From positions 1 through 64,000 of the forward strand of contig SIJG01000017.1 of the NCBI GenBank assembly GCA_023374025.1: 64,000 nt of DNA, read 5' to 3'. Shown here piece by piece: positions 34,930-46,889 of this stretch (position 1 is its first letter; the number at the start of each line of letters is the position of its first letter). The notes beneath the pieces are model-generated. The model saw only the letters and a program-made list of their open reading frames with translations, was not told where the DNA came from and searched no databases. Origin of the DNA: Heterodera schachtii (Eukaryota; Nematoda; Chromadorea; Rhabditida; Heteroderidae). The translations under genes were made by a program, and so were the position numbers.

Positions 34930-36465
34930 AATAAACAATAAAAAAGGTAGCAAATAAAAGCGAAATAATCTTTTGAGAATAGAGAGTCAATTGATTCTTA
35001 CAAATGAGTACGGTCATAAGCATAAGCTCATAGCCTTTGGTTTTTTGGATTTTGTGCTTTTAAATATATAAAATTTAATTTTTGCTTTAAGTGCTCACGC
35101 GAAATGACAAATATTTAAATTAAACAGAAATTAAAGTTTATTTGCCGTTTTTCCCTTAATTTGTATCCAAATTATTATTAATGAATAAATGCCGTAACGC
35201 CTTTTCTTTATGAAGTGGAACTTTTAACACTTTTAATTACATTTTCACTTCACTCCTCTGACAAAAAAGAGAATGTGAAAAACCAACCGACGACTCAAAG
35301 AGAAATAATTTAAAAAATGGACAAATTAATTGTTTAACTCAATAAGAATTCAATTGAAAGTTCTTTAAAGTTTTCTGTAGAGAACAGTAAGCCTCGAATG
35401 TCTATCAAAAAATATTATTTTTTTTTTGCTACGAAAAAACCATTCGAATTTTTCTCGGCAAGATTTATTCTCTATTGATACAGTAAGATGAAAAGCGTCA
35501 GCAAATGACAACGGTCGAATCAGAAGAGAGATACACAAAGTAAACAATCAGTTTTAAGTGAAAATGCACAGAGCAATTAAAACTCATCTTTCTTAAGTCA
35601 ATCAATGGTAAACAAGCAAAGATCATGCAAATACAAAGCTAGTGGCACAAATTCGAAAATAAATGAGATGGAAAAGTGTGGTGATTTCAGAACCAGGCCA
35701 TCCATTCAATTCAATCTTTTTTAATGAAAAATCTCCTCAAAAAATCTGACTGAACGCCTCAAATTGCCTTAAAATGTAAAAATAAAAATTTTACGGGGAG
35801 GAGGCGACAAACGAAAAAAGCATAATTAAAAACCGAACTGCCGGGGCACAAAAGCCGGTCTAACTAACTAAAACAGGTGTCATTCGGATTAAAAGTATTA
35901 TTTTGTTGCCACTGTTTTTACAGTAAATCTTAAGAATGATTTTTGACCATTTCTATTCTCAAGGCTATTTTTCACACCATTCGAAATAATTACAAATGAA
36001 TTAAGTGTTATTTTGGAGGCGATTTTGTTAATTAATTATTTACTTTTCCAATGTGTCAGCTAATTTCACATAATGTTGAAAAATTTCGCCTGATAAAATT
36101 TTGGGTGCTTTTTCAAAGACTTTTTTTTTTTACCTATTAGTGCTGTTCAAGATTCGTTGTTCTCGAATCAAGAAACTTCTCGCGTTTTTGCGTCTTGTTT
36201 CTCGATCTCGTTTTTTGAAAATGCGGTTGTAAATAATAATAATAATAATTTGAAAAAAAAGTAAAAATTGGTTTGACATTTTCCCTATTTTCATAAAATA
36301 TCAATTTTTAGGCGATGTAAAATATCTCATTTAGTCGAGTTATTTATAAATGACAGAGAGTCGAGGTACAAAAAAGCCAAGATTCCTCGGCTTAAGAACA
36401 GAGAATTCGAACAATCTTAATAGGTGAGATGCAATTTATTTTGCATAAATTTAAACACATGTCGC
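34930..36465. other. AT-rich intergenic stretch
   Basis: Nothing coding was seen between the chemoreceptor gene and the right arm of the inverted duplication. It contains an ATAATAATAATAATT run near 36234. Confidence 0.5.
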
Positions 36466-36469
36466 CTTG

Positions 36470-37865
36470 ATTTATATTGAAAGTCCAAAGGTTTGGCGCC
36501 TTTTGCGGCATTTTTCCGTCCCTAATCCGTAATCTCGACCCAAATCCTGACTTTTTTGTTCTCGACCCATCTAATCAATCAAAACTTGCACATCCAAAAC
36601 CGATAATAAAAAAAAATTAACTTTGTTCGAATTCTCTCCCATGGATTAATTGTGCTTAATTGTCAGTCTAAATTGCTTTTTAATGACAAAACCATTTGCT
36701 AATTGCGCAACAAAAAAAAAATTACAAATTAGTCGGATTAATTACACTAAAATTGACTACAATGGTTTGGGCTGATTATCTGATCGAATTTTCCTCTGAT
36801 CACTTTTCCGTCCTCCGTCCGTCCCCATTTCTGATCGGTCCTTTCATTTGCCACATGATGGCTTTTCCTTGCAAATGATCGCTTGCTGTTCCGCTGGCAA
36901 AGTGCCGACGAATGCTTTGAATGCTTCTTTCTTTTCGTCCACCGATTTGTGCTTCATTTCTAGGCCCAATTTCTTTATTTGGGCTTGCACCTGAAGATTT
37001 ACACGAAATTTGATTTAAATATGCAAATTTTGCTATTTATGGCATGGACTTCTGCCGGAAGTTGTGCCAAATGCGGTGGCACCGGCAGCTTTTCCATCAC
37101 TTCGTCCGGCACCGTTTTCATTAGTTCGTCAATCTTTTCGATTTTCTGAGCACAGTCCAGTGACTTGTTGGCCAGCAACGCGTTAATATCCGCCACGACT
37201 TTAGCTGGCAAAAGAGCGGCTAAATCGGCCGGCAATTCCTTAAGCATTCATTTCGTAACTTTTCGAATAAAAGTGCCGAAGTCCCTTGGTCTATGGCACT
37301 AATCCGATGGATGGGCTATCCCACCACTCTCAACGGGGTTCTTATCGGTTCCAAGTCAGTTTTTTTCTCATTTGTCCTTTAATCACTGCTTACTTGATGG
37401 AATTGGCTATGATAAGAGTGGGCTTTTTGTGCGATGGCATTAGTCCAAAAAAATCGGAAAGTGCCAAAAAAGTAAAAAGGAAACTTACGCCTTTCTCAAG
37501 AAGCGGGCAAAAGAGCATTTTGGCGATTCCTTTTCAAAAATGGGAGGAAAGAGTGAACAATTGAAAGAATGGAAATGAATGAATTGCCTCAAAAGGCGCG
37601 ACTAATTAAATGACATTTTTTTCTCTTCGTATCGTGCTTAACGATAATTAGTTGAATTCGACGACAAAAGGTGAAATGTGTGCCATGACAACCAAAAGTT
37701 AACAATTAATGTGTGAAAAGAATGCCGGCCAATTTTTGACGGGAATTTGTGACAGCGATTAATGTGCTAATTAAGCCAATAAAAATACCATATTAAAACG
37801 GAGAGAAGGGAAAGAAAGTGAAAAAGTGAATGGACTTTGAGGCGATTAATTCGTTGTGAAGCCGA
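36470..37865 (-). repeat. Right arm of the 1.3-kb inverted duplication
   Basis: Reverse complement of this stretch follows 3590-5010 block by block, including non-coding flanks such as GAATTAATCGCCTCAAAGTC and CCAAATGGTTTTGTCATTAA (with small differences). The centre-to-centre distance between arms is about 33 kb. Confidence 0.8.
36844..37518 (-). CDS. Small helical protein with internal LP repeats, copy B
   Basis: This is the inverted duplicate of the gene at 3933-4616, with exons 37518-37489, 37238-37050 and 36990-36844, 121 residues. All splice sites are conserved between copies (GGC|GTAAGT, TTAAG|GAATTG, GAA donor with GTCCAT, CTTCAG|GTGCAA). Frames are intact in both copies and several differences are silent, so both may be under selection. 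Differences include M for T in the segment PDEVMEKLPVPPHLAQLPAE and one added Cys. Family assignment is as uncertain as for copy A, and translation could start at 37247. Confidence 0.5.
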
Positions 37866-37869
37866 AGTG

Positions 37870-39150
37870 ACAAATTAATTAATTTAAATTTTTCTTTTTT
37901 TCTTTTAATTTTGAAAGGGTCATCCTTATCTATGTTTATTAAATCTTTATCTTAAAATAATATATTTTTTAAATTATTTCTCAGTGACGATATGATGGGT
38001 CAGTTTTTTCGGGTTATTTATTTGCGATGGCATTTTGCAGATTTTTCTATTTAAACTCATTAAATGGTAAAAAGACACTTTTTTAAAAAATAAATTTTGT
38101 GAGGCAACAAAATGAAGAAAAGCAACTTTTTATATGAAATCAACAAAGAACACACGGCGGAACGGAGACATTGCGCCGCGGCGCAATGAATTCATTGCAG
38201 GGAATGGATAAACAAACGCAGCTACATTAGCACCTTAATTAGTGGTAATTAAGGAGGGACGCGGGCTCATATAAAACGGATGGATAGAAACGGCGTTAGA
38301 TTCATTTTCAGCGAAAAAAATACATAATAATTTTTTTAAAAAGCATGATGGGGCAACAAAAAGAATAAGTGCCCATTAGTCCGTCCCAGTCGTCCCATTG
38401 GTGCTGGGACTTAAATCAAAAACCATCAAATGGAAAATTTTTGACAGAAAATTTTCATAACTTCGCCCAAAATGAACCAAATTTTAAAATCTTGATATTT
38501 TTTGATAACCCTAATGTTTTCTATTATCCTGCAAAATTTCATTAAAATTCATTAAGCTTAAAAAAAATTATCACCTAAGAAAAGTTTTTTTGAACATTTT
38601 TGGTCATAACTTTGTTGAAACCAAACGAAACTTTTTGAATTTTGTAGAATAATAGAAAATATTTAGGGCTATCGGATGATATCAAGAATTAAAATTTGGC
38701 TGCCTTTGAGCAAAGTAATATGAAAAAATACTTTCATTTGATGGTTTTTGACTAACGTTATAGCACCGTTCCGTTCTCCCCAATTTTGTAATTTTATTTT
38801 GAAATGCTTAAGTTCATTATATAATATTTTTAAATTATTTAATTTTTATTAATTCTTGAAGTAATTTTCAAATTGCAATGTTTAATTTTTATCAATTCAA
38901 AAATGAACGTTTTAAGTCAGAATATGAGGACACAAAAAGCATTTTACTATAAGACTAAACAAATTAAAAGAAAAAAAAAACTACCTCAAAATATACTTCT
39001 ACAAATAAACTATCACTAATTAGCAACAAATTAAACATATTTAGCAGTGAGTGAGTGCACAATTAACTGCACAAAATTAAGAAATATCTAACGAAATTTT
39101 CATTCTAAATTGTTGAAGGATCACTTTTCACTAATTGCCACCCATCAGTT
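37870..39150. other. Intergenic with a diverged foldback copy
   Basis: No exon seen. The segment 38440-38770 is a diverged relative of the 31265-31645 foldback (see separate entry). A palindrome GCGCCGCGGCGC lies near 38174. Confidence 0.5.
38440..38770. repeat. Diverged copy of the 31.3-kb foldback family
   Basis: The left half has CATAACTTCG, TCTATTATCCTGCAAAATTTC and ATTAAGCTTAAAA. The right half has CATAACTTTGTTG, TTTTGTAGAATAATAGAAAA, then GGGCTATCGGATGATATCAA, in the inverted order seen at 31.3 kb. The CGTACG ends are not recognisable. Confidence 0.65.
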
Positions 39151-39153
39151 GCC

Positions 39154-40027
39154 TCAGCATCGGTAACGTCTCCAATTGCGCGCCATATGTCGGCGTGGTT
39201 TATAATTGGGAGCGAAACGTTTCCGGCGACCGCAACCGCAGCCGCAACCACCGCCACCTAATTAACTGACAAATTTATCAAAAAAAGATGCGCTTCAGCC
39301 AAAATCACCGCTTGGTGCAGGTGGTGGTGCCGCCGCTGCACAACTCGTTGACAGACTTATAGTAGGAGAGGCGGGCGGCGCGGCCGGCGCGCCACCGCCG
39401 CATCCGCCACCGCAACCGCCGCCACCTCCGCACCCGCCGCCGCATCCTCCGCCACCACCGCCACCGCATCCGCCTCCACAACCTCCGCCACAGCCGCCAC
39501 CGCATCCGCCGCCCCCACCACCGCCGCACCCGCCACCGCAGCCACCACCTCCGCCACCGCAACCGCCTCCTTTTAAGCACAAATTATTCATATTTTGGAT
39601 TGAAATTGTTAGCATCTCGAACCTCCTCCGCCACAACCGCCTCCACCTCCACCGCCCCCGCCCCCGCCGCCTCCGCACCCGATGGACAAAGTGATGGTTG
39701 GCGAGGCGGGAGGTGGCGCTGGTGCTCCGCACCCACCACCACCTCCGCCTCCGCAACCGCATCCACCGCCACCTCCTCCGCCGCACCCGCCCCCGCAGCC
39801 GCACTGACGCCGCACGCGCAGCAGTGCCGGCTCAACAACTTGCCTATGGGAGGAAGGAGGGTTTAAATTAATTTTAATAAATAAATAAATATTTAAAATC
39901 ATTTCCTTGAAATCCATTCCTCCTACCCAATGTTTCCGCCGTACAAATACGCATCGACCAGCTCGACAAGCAGTGCGGAAAGGCCCACTCCGTACAGCAG
40001 AAACAGCAAAGCGTTGTTTCGTCGCAT
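39154..40027 (-). CDS. Secreted Gly/Cys-rich repeat protein with basic tail
   Basis: The exons are 40027-39927, 39843-39623, 39569-39309 and 39257-39154, 228 residues in phase. The first exon encodes a signal peptide (ALLFLLYGVGLSALLVELVDA). The mature part is almost entirely Gly with Cys every four to eight residues (GGGCGGG units), interrupted twice by a related Pro/Ala/Ser-Thr segment (PPPASPTITLSIG and PPASPTISLSTS), so the protein looks like two tandem modules. It ends in a very basic tail beginning RRKRFAPNYK, which contains a possible furin-type site, and ends with Cys. I do not recognise the family. Extracellular-matrix or cuticle use is inferred from composition. It lacks the ground-like domain that often follows Cys/Gly/Pro-rich stretches in nematodes. 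Confidence 0.7.
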
Positions 40028-40029
40028 TT

Positions 40030-41255
40030 GGCAAAAAAGTTTTAGGGTGTTTGAAAATATGAAAAATGAGCAACTTTTGCAGCAGGACAGCCTATTTAAG
40101 ATGCAATCAGGTGGGCTCCGTGCTTCTGCTTCTTCTGACTTTGTCCTTCGTTCGGTTACGCTTTTCGTTTTTTTTTCACTTTTCCTTTTGCGCAAGTATT
40201 TTTCCGGTAATTGTCGTCCCATCCTATCACAGCTGGACGAATTGACGGAAAGGGCAGAAAAAGCAACCGAAGATGAAGCGGAGGGAGGGGGGGGGGGAAA
40301 GTGAGCAATTTTGAGACGACTGCAGGGAGTCCGTCCCCGCCAAAATGGCCGACCCGCGGGGCATGGACAAGTGCATAATGAGACGGGGGGGGGCATTTGG
40401 TCTCACTTTCGATCAAATTATACCCATTTTATGTGTGAAAAGCTTCTATTTTGAGTTTTTTTAAGAGGTAGGGAGGGAAAGAATTTTCAAATAAATTTTA
40501 TAAAAAAAAACAATTGAAATCAATTGGAAAAATAAAAAAATAACGAAGGGCGAAAGCAGAAAAAGCGTAAAAAACTTTCATATTTTTTCAAATGTGTAAC
40601 AAAATAAAATGTCTGAAAAAGGCTTTAAATGTTTTTTTAGTTTTTTGCGTTTTTCCCAATTTTTGAAAAACGAAAGAAAAAATTAGAGTAGAGCGGGACC
40701 GGGACCAAAACACGGACAATTGAGTACAACTGAGTACCTAAATCCCGGTTTTGACCGGGACCGGGACTAGCCCCTGGTTTTTCCCGGTTTTCCCAGCCAA
40801 AAATGCCCGGTTTTTCAACCCGAAAAAGTCCCGGACCCGCTCTACTCTAGAAAAAATCATCAGTAAAATTTAAATTAGAATAAATGCAAATTTAAATAGA
40901 AAAATCAGTGAAACGCTGCTCAAAAAAGTCCTCTCATCCTCCAATTCGCTTTTTTTTATTTAAATTTTTGCTTTTTCTTTGGCTTTTTATTTCCGCCGTT
41001 GTCAATAATTTCTCCTTAATTTTTTTTAAATTTTTTATTATTTTTTCGATTTACCATTTTTCGACGACGAACTTTCACTATTTGATGTTCCTCCGTCTTT
41101 AAGCACCCATCCCGCAATATTTTCTGTTTGTCCAAACCAAACCATCTCCAAATGAAAAGGCAGATCAATTGTCAATGCGAAGCTACTTTAAAGTATGAAA
41201 AAATAAATAATTTTATGAAAGCATTAAAATAATCGAAATAAAAATAATAATAATT
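40030..41255. other. Intergenic, contains one MITE-like element
   Basis: No exon supported. It holds G runs near 40290 and 40385 and the palindromic element at 40683-40850. Confidence 0.5.
40683..40850. mobile_element. 168-base MITE-like palindrome
   Basis: The left end is TTAGAGTAGAGCGGGACCGG and the right end is the complement of CTAGAGTAGAGCGGGTCCGG, 20 or more paired bases with two mismatches. The interior is a set of CCCGGTTTT and GGGACCGGGAC motifs in both orientations. No coding capacity. Confidence 0.8.
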
Positions 41256-41259
41256 ATTA

Positions 41260-42749
41260 TTATTGTTTATTATTTTCGTCAATTAGTCCGTTAATGGCTG
41301 AATGAATTGACTTTGGCACTTTAAATTCCGTGACTAATATTTTTCGAATAAGATCCCGAGTCTTGCACAGTTTCCACTCCAATTCTTCGTAATAGTGCCA
41401 TTCGATCATTCTCCAAGTCTTCGATTTTGCCAATTCGTACCGCTTTTCGCTATGTTTCAATTTTGCGCACAAAAACCATGTCAAATCAAATAGTTTCTCC
41501 ATGACTATTAAATTGTCTTTTGGGTGGTTCAATTTGGCAAGTTCTTTGTTCAATTCCGACGGTTGAATTTCACGCTAATAATTTTATTATTTAATTTTTA
41601 ATTACAAAAAAAAAACCTAAAAATTTCTAAAATTACAATGTACAATTTTTTCTTTTCTTTTTTTATTATTTGTCTTTGTTTATCTCTCTGCCAAAAATTA
41701 CAAAAAAAACAAAATAAAATAAAATTTACACTTAAAAAATTATTTGTAGATGAAATTCACAGCAATTCTTTTAAACTTTCTTATTTTTTTTAATTTAAAT
41801 TTGGTTTTTTTTGTTAATTTCATCAAATTTCAAAACCTTAATTGCCGCGAGGCTTCCGACCCAATGTGCCAAAATGATTTTGATAAACTCTTCTGTTTGT
41901 TGGCTCAATTCGCTTACATTTTCCTTCTGCCGTCCAAATTGAATTTCAGAGAGTCGCATTTGTTTTAATTGGCCAATTATTTGGCCATATTTTTCCTCTT
42001 TAATTTTCTCATTCATTTTCGACATTATTTTTTCTTTATCAAATTTGCATTTCGTTGCCAAAAATTGGTCCATTTTTATCACTATTTCTGAGATTTGTGT
42101 GAATGCCAATTGCACACTTTGTTTATAGGGTGGTGCTGAAGAAAGAATTTTTTATTTTTAAATAATTATTGAATTTAATGGAAAACGACGCTTTTTCATA
42201 ATTCATTAATTTTGAAAATTATTAAAAACCTAAGGGACCCTTTGTTTTATAAAATTTCTTTTTTCAAAAATTCGTGAAAGGTTTTATAAAATTTCTTTTT
42301 TCAAAAATTCGTGAAAGGTTTTATAAAATTTCTTTTTTCAAAAATTCGTGAAAACCCTTTTCCAATGGGTTTTCTTTGCATATAAATTAATTTGACCAAT
42401 TCCAAAAAATAAAAACATTTAATTTGGGGTTTCGATTTGTTAAATTTAGATTCGGGATTCGGAATTGGTCAAAATGGGGTCCGGATTTGTTTTAAATGCT
42501 TTTCAAAATTTAATTGCTTTGTAATTTAGCACTATAAAAAATATTCAATATTTTTAATTTAATTAAATTAATTAAAAACCCGAATGAATCGCGTAGAAAT
42601 GAGCCGAAATTACAAAAAACCATTGAAGAGCATAAGAAAAAAGAAGCATTAGTAGTAAAAAAAGGAAATTATACACTAAAAATTTTCTTTTTTACTTCTG
42701 AAATACTATTTATAATACAAAATGAAATGATTATTATAAATAAATTCAT
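41260..42749 (-). CDS. Orphan secreted alpha-helical protein
   Basis: Three exons are 42749-42677, 42135-41837 and 41574-41260, 228 residues in phase with canonical sites. The first exon is a signal peptide (MNLFIIIISFCIINSIS). The mature protein is highly charged and predicted helical, with segments such as KMNEKIKEEKYGQIIGQLK, FIKIILAHWVGSLAAIK and KTWRMIEWHYYEELEWKL, and only a few Cys. There is no further membrane segment. I cannot place it in a family. In a plant-parasitic nematode a signal peptide without a known domain would make it an effector candidate, but that is speculation. The first intron carries a three-copy 37-base tandem repeat. Confidence 0.6.
42236..42355. repeat. Three-copy 37-base tandem repeat
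   Basis: The unit is GGTTTTATAAAATTTCTTTT continuing through TTTCAAAAATTCGTGAAA, repeated three times almost without change. It is intronic. Confidence 0.9.
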
Positions 42750-42759
42750 AGAATTCACA

Positions 42760-44235
42760 AAATCATTTGTATGTCCTCTGATTACCACGTGTTTTATATG
42801 GCCACAAAAATTTACAAAGAATTTAGCCAAAAAATTGTCAGTTTTTGTCCTTTTTTGGCCTACTGATTGATTGTTGGGTTGGCTAATACGGGGGAGGGGG
42901 GGGGGCATATATGAAAAATGCTTTTATTGTATGAATTTTGCTGTTTGGATGGTGGCCAAATAGCCGAATTTAAATTTTCTTAAAAACCATGGGGCGGAAC
43001 CCTTTTGCCTAGCAACAATTTTTTGAAAAATGATGACTAAGAAAACTAGTTTTTTTCGGGGCCGCTTATCATCCGAATTTAAGTTTGAAAATAAAACCGA
43101 ATCAAAACTTTTCTCTTTAAAGTATTAAATAATTATCGCAATTAAAACAAATTGACAATTATAGTTGAGAACATTAAAAATGCGAAAAAAAAGTTTTATT
43201 TATTTAGTCCATTAGGCATTAAGCAAAGTTTGGAATCAGAAAAGAAGATCGGACCAAAAATGGAAGGTTACTGGCGACATTTCAATGAAATTTTTATGTT
43301 TTTGTAAATTCCGGAAATTAATTCGAAGCATTTAATCGATTGCAATGTTGATTAAAAAATGTTGTTTTTATGCAATAATAATTTGAAAAATAAGAATTGT
43401 TGATATTTTAAAATCTATTTAAATGTTTCATGATATGTAATCAATTGAGTGCATAATCAATTAATTAATTAATCAATTATCATTAATTGCCTTTTTATTT
43501 TCCAATTTTTATTTATTTTTTTGTTTCTTTTCTCTTTGCTTTCTTTCCTTCCCTTCTCTCCTCGCTTTGTTTGCTGCTTTTGCTGATCCGTCTCCAAAGC
43601 TCGCGCAATACGCCGCCATTCATTGGCAAATGAAAGGGGCCAAAGGGAGGCGAAAGGGTAAGCGAACTGATCGGATTAAGCCCAATTTGTGGCCAATGAA
43701 CGAAGTAAGGAATAAATGAATGAAGAAAAGAGTGAGTCATTGCCAATGATTAGCAAAATGCAAAATCAAAAAAAAAAGTTAATGTAAAAAACTTTTTGAT
43801 TTTTAAGCGGAAAAATACTTCGAAAAGATCTCTAAAGTAAACATTAAGTTTTGTTAAATTTTGACCTTTTGGCGCTTTCGTCTGCAAATGCTTTTAATAA
43901 AATATGATTTTTTGGAATGTCAAAATTATTTTTTCATTTTTTATTAAACGAATTTTCCCCTTTTGTGCTCAATATCGAATTACCACATAATATAATTCTT
44001 CTTTCTTTCTTTGATTGGGAGTGAGTTTTCTTTTTTGTTGTTTTTGATCATGAAGAGGTAAAGCAAATAGCGAACGAAAACGAATGATATTAGCTTATTC
44101 GATCGGCGGAAAAGTCACTGAGAGAGAAGGGACAGACATTGGGGAGAAAAAACAAAAGCATAAAATAATAATAATAAAATAATAATTATTACTTTTTGTT
44201 AATTACCTAATTCCTCTTCCATTGTTTCTCAATTT
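42760..44235. other. AT-rich intergenic stretch between divergent genes
   Basis: This lies between the 5-prime ends of the orphan secreted gene and the EB-module gene, so it probably contains both promoters. No element could be defined. A G run lies near 42896. Confidence 0.45.
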
Positions 44236-44240
44236 GCAAA

Positions 44241-46882
44241 ATGTCCGGCCCTTTTGTGCCGCCCCCTCCCCCTCCTCAAGCGTACCCCTCATACTTAGCT
44301 TCTTCGCCGGGGGCCCTTTGCTACCCAGGTAATTAATGATGCCAACTCTTCCAAACGGAAGAAATAACACATTTTATAAACAAAAACGTAATTTTAATTT
44401 TAAATGTTTTTAAATTTTTCCCTATTATTTCAAATTTAAATTCATTCCGAGTCATTAATTAATTAGCTTTCAAATAGTCCAATTCAGTCCCACTTCAACC
44501 TTTGCAAGTGCCTCCGTCCCCTTTAGGCTTTCCCCAATGCTTTTTCGTTCTGCCCGCTCTGTTGGCTAACACTGTGCTGCCGGCGGAGGTGCAATTGGAG
44601 CCGAAGGCGGGCGCCAAACAGTGCGCCAGGGACATGCAGCCATTGCACGACGGGGTCAGCTGCGCGGAGGACGCGCAGTGCCAAGCATTGGCCACCGGCT
44701 TTTTCTGCTACAGAGGGCACTGTTGCGCAATGGCAAAGCGTAAATTGCGAATATTATGGCAAATTTAGTAATTTATTCCAACGCGAATCGCCGGAAAATT
44801 TTGAAAATTTGCCAACGTAAATTTATCAACTTTTCTTCCACTCATTGGATTTTTGAGATCAACAAGCCTCGGACATATTAAGGCATTGGGTGTCCAATAT
44901 GCCGGCCGATTGCCATTTGAAATATTTAACCTTAAATCATCCTAATTGTTTTTTTTTAATTTAAAACAGCGTCCCTCTCGAGTTACGGTGCCGCGTGCAC
45001 GTTGGCAGAACATTGCAAATTCGCAAACAGCGAATGTGCCAACAACATTTGCTATTGCAGATTCGGGTACAGCTTCGACGGCCACGAATGCATCCCGCGG
45101 GGGACGGCGTGTAAAAATTAAATAATTTAAAATAATTTGATTTTAAATTAGTTGATTATAACTCAAATTCCCGCTGGATTATTCTCAGATGATGCCCCGC
45201 AATCGTCAAATTTGTGCCTGTCCGGTCAAATGCTGATCAACGGTCGTTGCTACAGTTACGTCAGTTACGGTGCCACCTGCGATTACTGTACACCACCGTT
45301 TTGCCCTTCTCGTCATCATTCCCTTTTAATAATTGGCTATTTAAAGCGGAGCAATGCAATTACCCGGGCGGCTTCTGCTACCAGCGGCGCTGTGTGTGCC
45401 CACCGGGCCAAATTTACAATGGCCAAAAGTGCGCGGACGACCCAAACATTCCGTCAAACGGTAGGAAAAGCGAAGGGCAAAATCCCCCTTATTTGTCAGG
45501 GGGAAGCACTTTAATTAATTAATTAATTAATTATTTATTTATATTTATTTATTTGTTGTCAATAAAGAAAAGATCCACAAAAGAGAGAATGCGTTACTTT
45601 TTGGACATCCAAATAAATCAATTGTCCAAAAGTAATTCGAGAAAATAAAAATTAAAAAAAAACTAAAAGAGAGACCGCACAATTAAAATAAATATAAGTC
45701 AATGCAGCCCAATTTATCAAAATTATCGAATCGCTTATGTAACAATTAATTTAAGATTTATTTATATATTTTTCAGTCATTTGGCCTTATAATTATTCTA
45801 GATTTTTTGAGTTTTGTTTTAAAATGATTTAATGCATTTATTTTTGCATATTCTTTATTTAATTTATTGCACAGTTTATTTGCCCTTCCCGCAAAGGGAA
45901 TATTTTTCGCCTAATAAAAATAATTTTTAACGAATATAAAAAGATTTATTTTTTGCGGAAATAAGCCATTCCAACAATAAATAGTCCATTCATTCTTTTC
46001 CCATTTTCAGCTGCTTGTCCCTCGAACCAAGTGCGTGTCAATGGCCAATGCTTTCCGCTGTTGGGCGTTGGCGAACGATGCGTCAGCGATTTGCAGTGCC
46101 GCGGACGGCCGGGCGAAGCGGCACTGATCTGCCGGAACGGCGTGTGCAGCCAAATCGGCCGAAGTTGGGAGCCGTCGGGGGAGCAGCGGACATTCCGTGG
46201 GCACTTTTAATTGAAAATAATAATGCATAATTCAATTAAAAAAAACATTCTTAATAATATAAAATGTGTGTCTCTTCGTCAGCGAAATGTCGCAATCCGT
46301 CGGCGGAGGTCGAATTGTTCAGCGGAATCCCGAAGGATTGCATTTACCAAAAGTGTTCGCCGGGTTACCATTGCGAATGGAACAACGTGTACAAAACGGG
46401 CCAATACATTTGCTGCGGCGCGGGCCCAGAAAATCCGATTTTCGGTAATTTTGAATTTTTAAATGTATTAATTTGGGTTAAATTATTTATTCTTTTTGAT
46501 GAATTTAAAATTATTTGAATTTTTTGAGAAAATTTAGTCGGAAATATTTTAATAAAGCGTTCTTTTAACATTTTCATAAATTTAGGCCTAATTAGTCATT
46601 CATTAATTAATTCATTCATTAATTGTTTTTCAATTGTTTTCAAATTATTTAAAGGCCAACCAAAAATGTACCCTGGTCACTCCAATTTGCCATTGCAATG
46701 TACGGCCATTAACAGTTGTCCATTTGTCGATTTTCCCTATTGTGTGTACAGCGAAAGTTTCAGGCACAAAATGTAGGTTTTTTTTTCAAAATTTTTGTTT
46801 TAATTTTTTTAAATAAATTAATTTTATATTTTTGTAATATTCGATAATTTGCAGTTGCTGTTCAAGACCTCAATGCCTCTGA
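44241..46882 (+). CDS. EB-module / lustrin-type Cys-rich protein
   Basis: Nine exons are 44241-44328, 44488-44739, 44970-45110, 45189-45287, 45347-45460, 46011-46196, 46283-46444, 46655-46772 and 46855-46882, 395 residues; most boundaries are phase 1, typical of module shuffling. A Pro-rich N terminus (MSGPFVPPPPPPQAYP) is followed by a hydrophobic stretch (CFFVLPALLANTVL) that could act as signal anchor. Cys modules follow: CAEDAQCQ to CYRGHCC, an EB module CTLAEHCKFANSECANNICYC, a second with CNYPGGFCYQRRCVC, one with CVSDLQCRG to CRNGVCS, then lustrin-type units CIYQKCSPGYHC to YICCGAG and CPFVDFPYC to ICCSRPQC. EB modules are found in nematode extracellular proteins of unknown function. 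Confidence 0.82.
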
Positions 46883-46889
46883 TCGGAAT

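Noticed and set aside
39600..39866. Plus-strand Ser/Thr/Ala-rich frames across the Gly/Cys gene
   Set aside because: They are complement shadows of GGN/TGY codons; the minus-strand model has a signal peptide and in-phase introns.
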